Assembly (NCBI GenBank): GCA_018500005.2
Contig: JAHBAP020000349.1
Span: 1 to 7,292 of the forward strand
Direction: 5' to 3'
From: Mycobacterium sp.
Lineage (GTDB): Bacteria > Actinomycetota > Actinomycetes > Mycobacteriales > Mycobacteriaceae
DNA length: 7,292 nucleotides
Shown: in pieces, positions 6,339-7,292 of the stretch
How the letters are laid out: each line of letters opens with the position of its first letter
Position numbering within the stretch: position 1 is the stretch's first letter
Position numbers and translations under genes: made by a program
The notes under the pieces: generated by a model
Told to the model about the DNA's origin: nothing
Databases searched by the model: none
The model's input: only the letters and a program-made list of their open reading frames with translations

Positions 6339-7292
<954 letters not shown>

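Overview
The window looks like chromosomal DNA from a mycobacterium or close actinobacterial relative, most likely a non-tuberculous one. The evidence is high GC with strong G/C third-position bias, GTG and ATG starts, little room between genes, and a gene order that matches a mycobacterial locus I know. From memory, M. tuberculosis carries an Fpg-like glycosylase fragment (Rv0944), a short-chain dehydrogenase (Rv0945) and convergent pgi (Rv0946c) in this order. The species cannot be fixed from the sequence alone.

Left block (1-3963, + strand). Three tightly packed genes look like one transcription unit. The first is the 3' part of a heavy-metal P1B-type ATPase that ends in a hemerythrin-like domain (P1B-5 type). 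Two bases later comes an MFS membrane transporter. Its stop codon overlaps the start of cobF, the precorrin-6A synthase of the aerobic cobalamin pathway. A metal pump, an unassigned transporter and a corrin-ring enzyme in one unit suggests a link to cobalt, nickel or iron handling, but that is inference.

Middle block (3976-6015, + strand). A small four-helix membrane protein of the YvlD / 'phage holin 4_2' family is followed by a full-length Fpg/Nei-family DNA glycosylase. The glycosylase has altered lesion-loop and zinc-finger residues. It is joined by an ATGA overlap to an SDR oxidoreductase.

Right block (6044-7292). A 94-residue predicted exported protein carries a 17-residue tandem repeat. 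The repeat is conserved as protein while its DNA has drifted at synonymous sites. It converges on the 3' part of pgi (minus strand, glycolysis), and a perfect 9-bp hairpin between the two is a candidate shared terminator.

Three genes (3976, 4403, 6044) have a -10-like hexamer ending exactly seven bases before the A of ATG and no Shine-Dalgarno sequence, which fits leaderless transcription. There are no RNA genes, insertion sequences, CRISPR arrays or gene-free stretches over 300 bases. The most interesting points are the hemerythrin-tailed ATPase coupled to cobF, the intact cobF-glycosylase locus, and the repeat-bearing exported protein.
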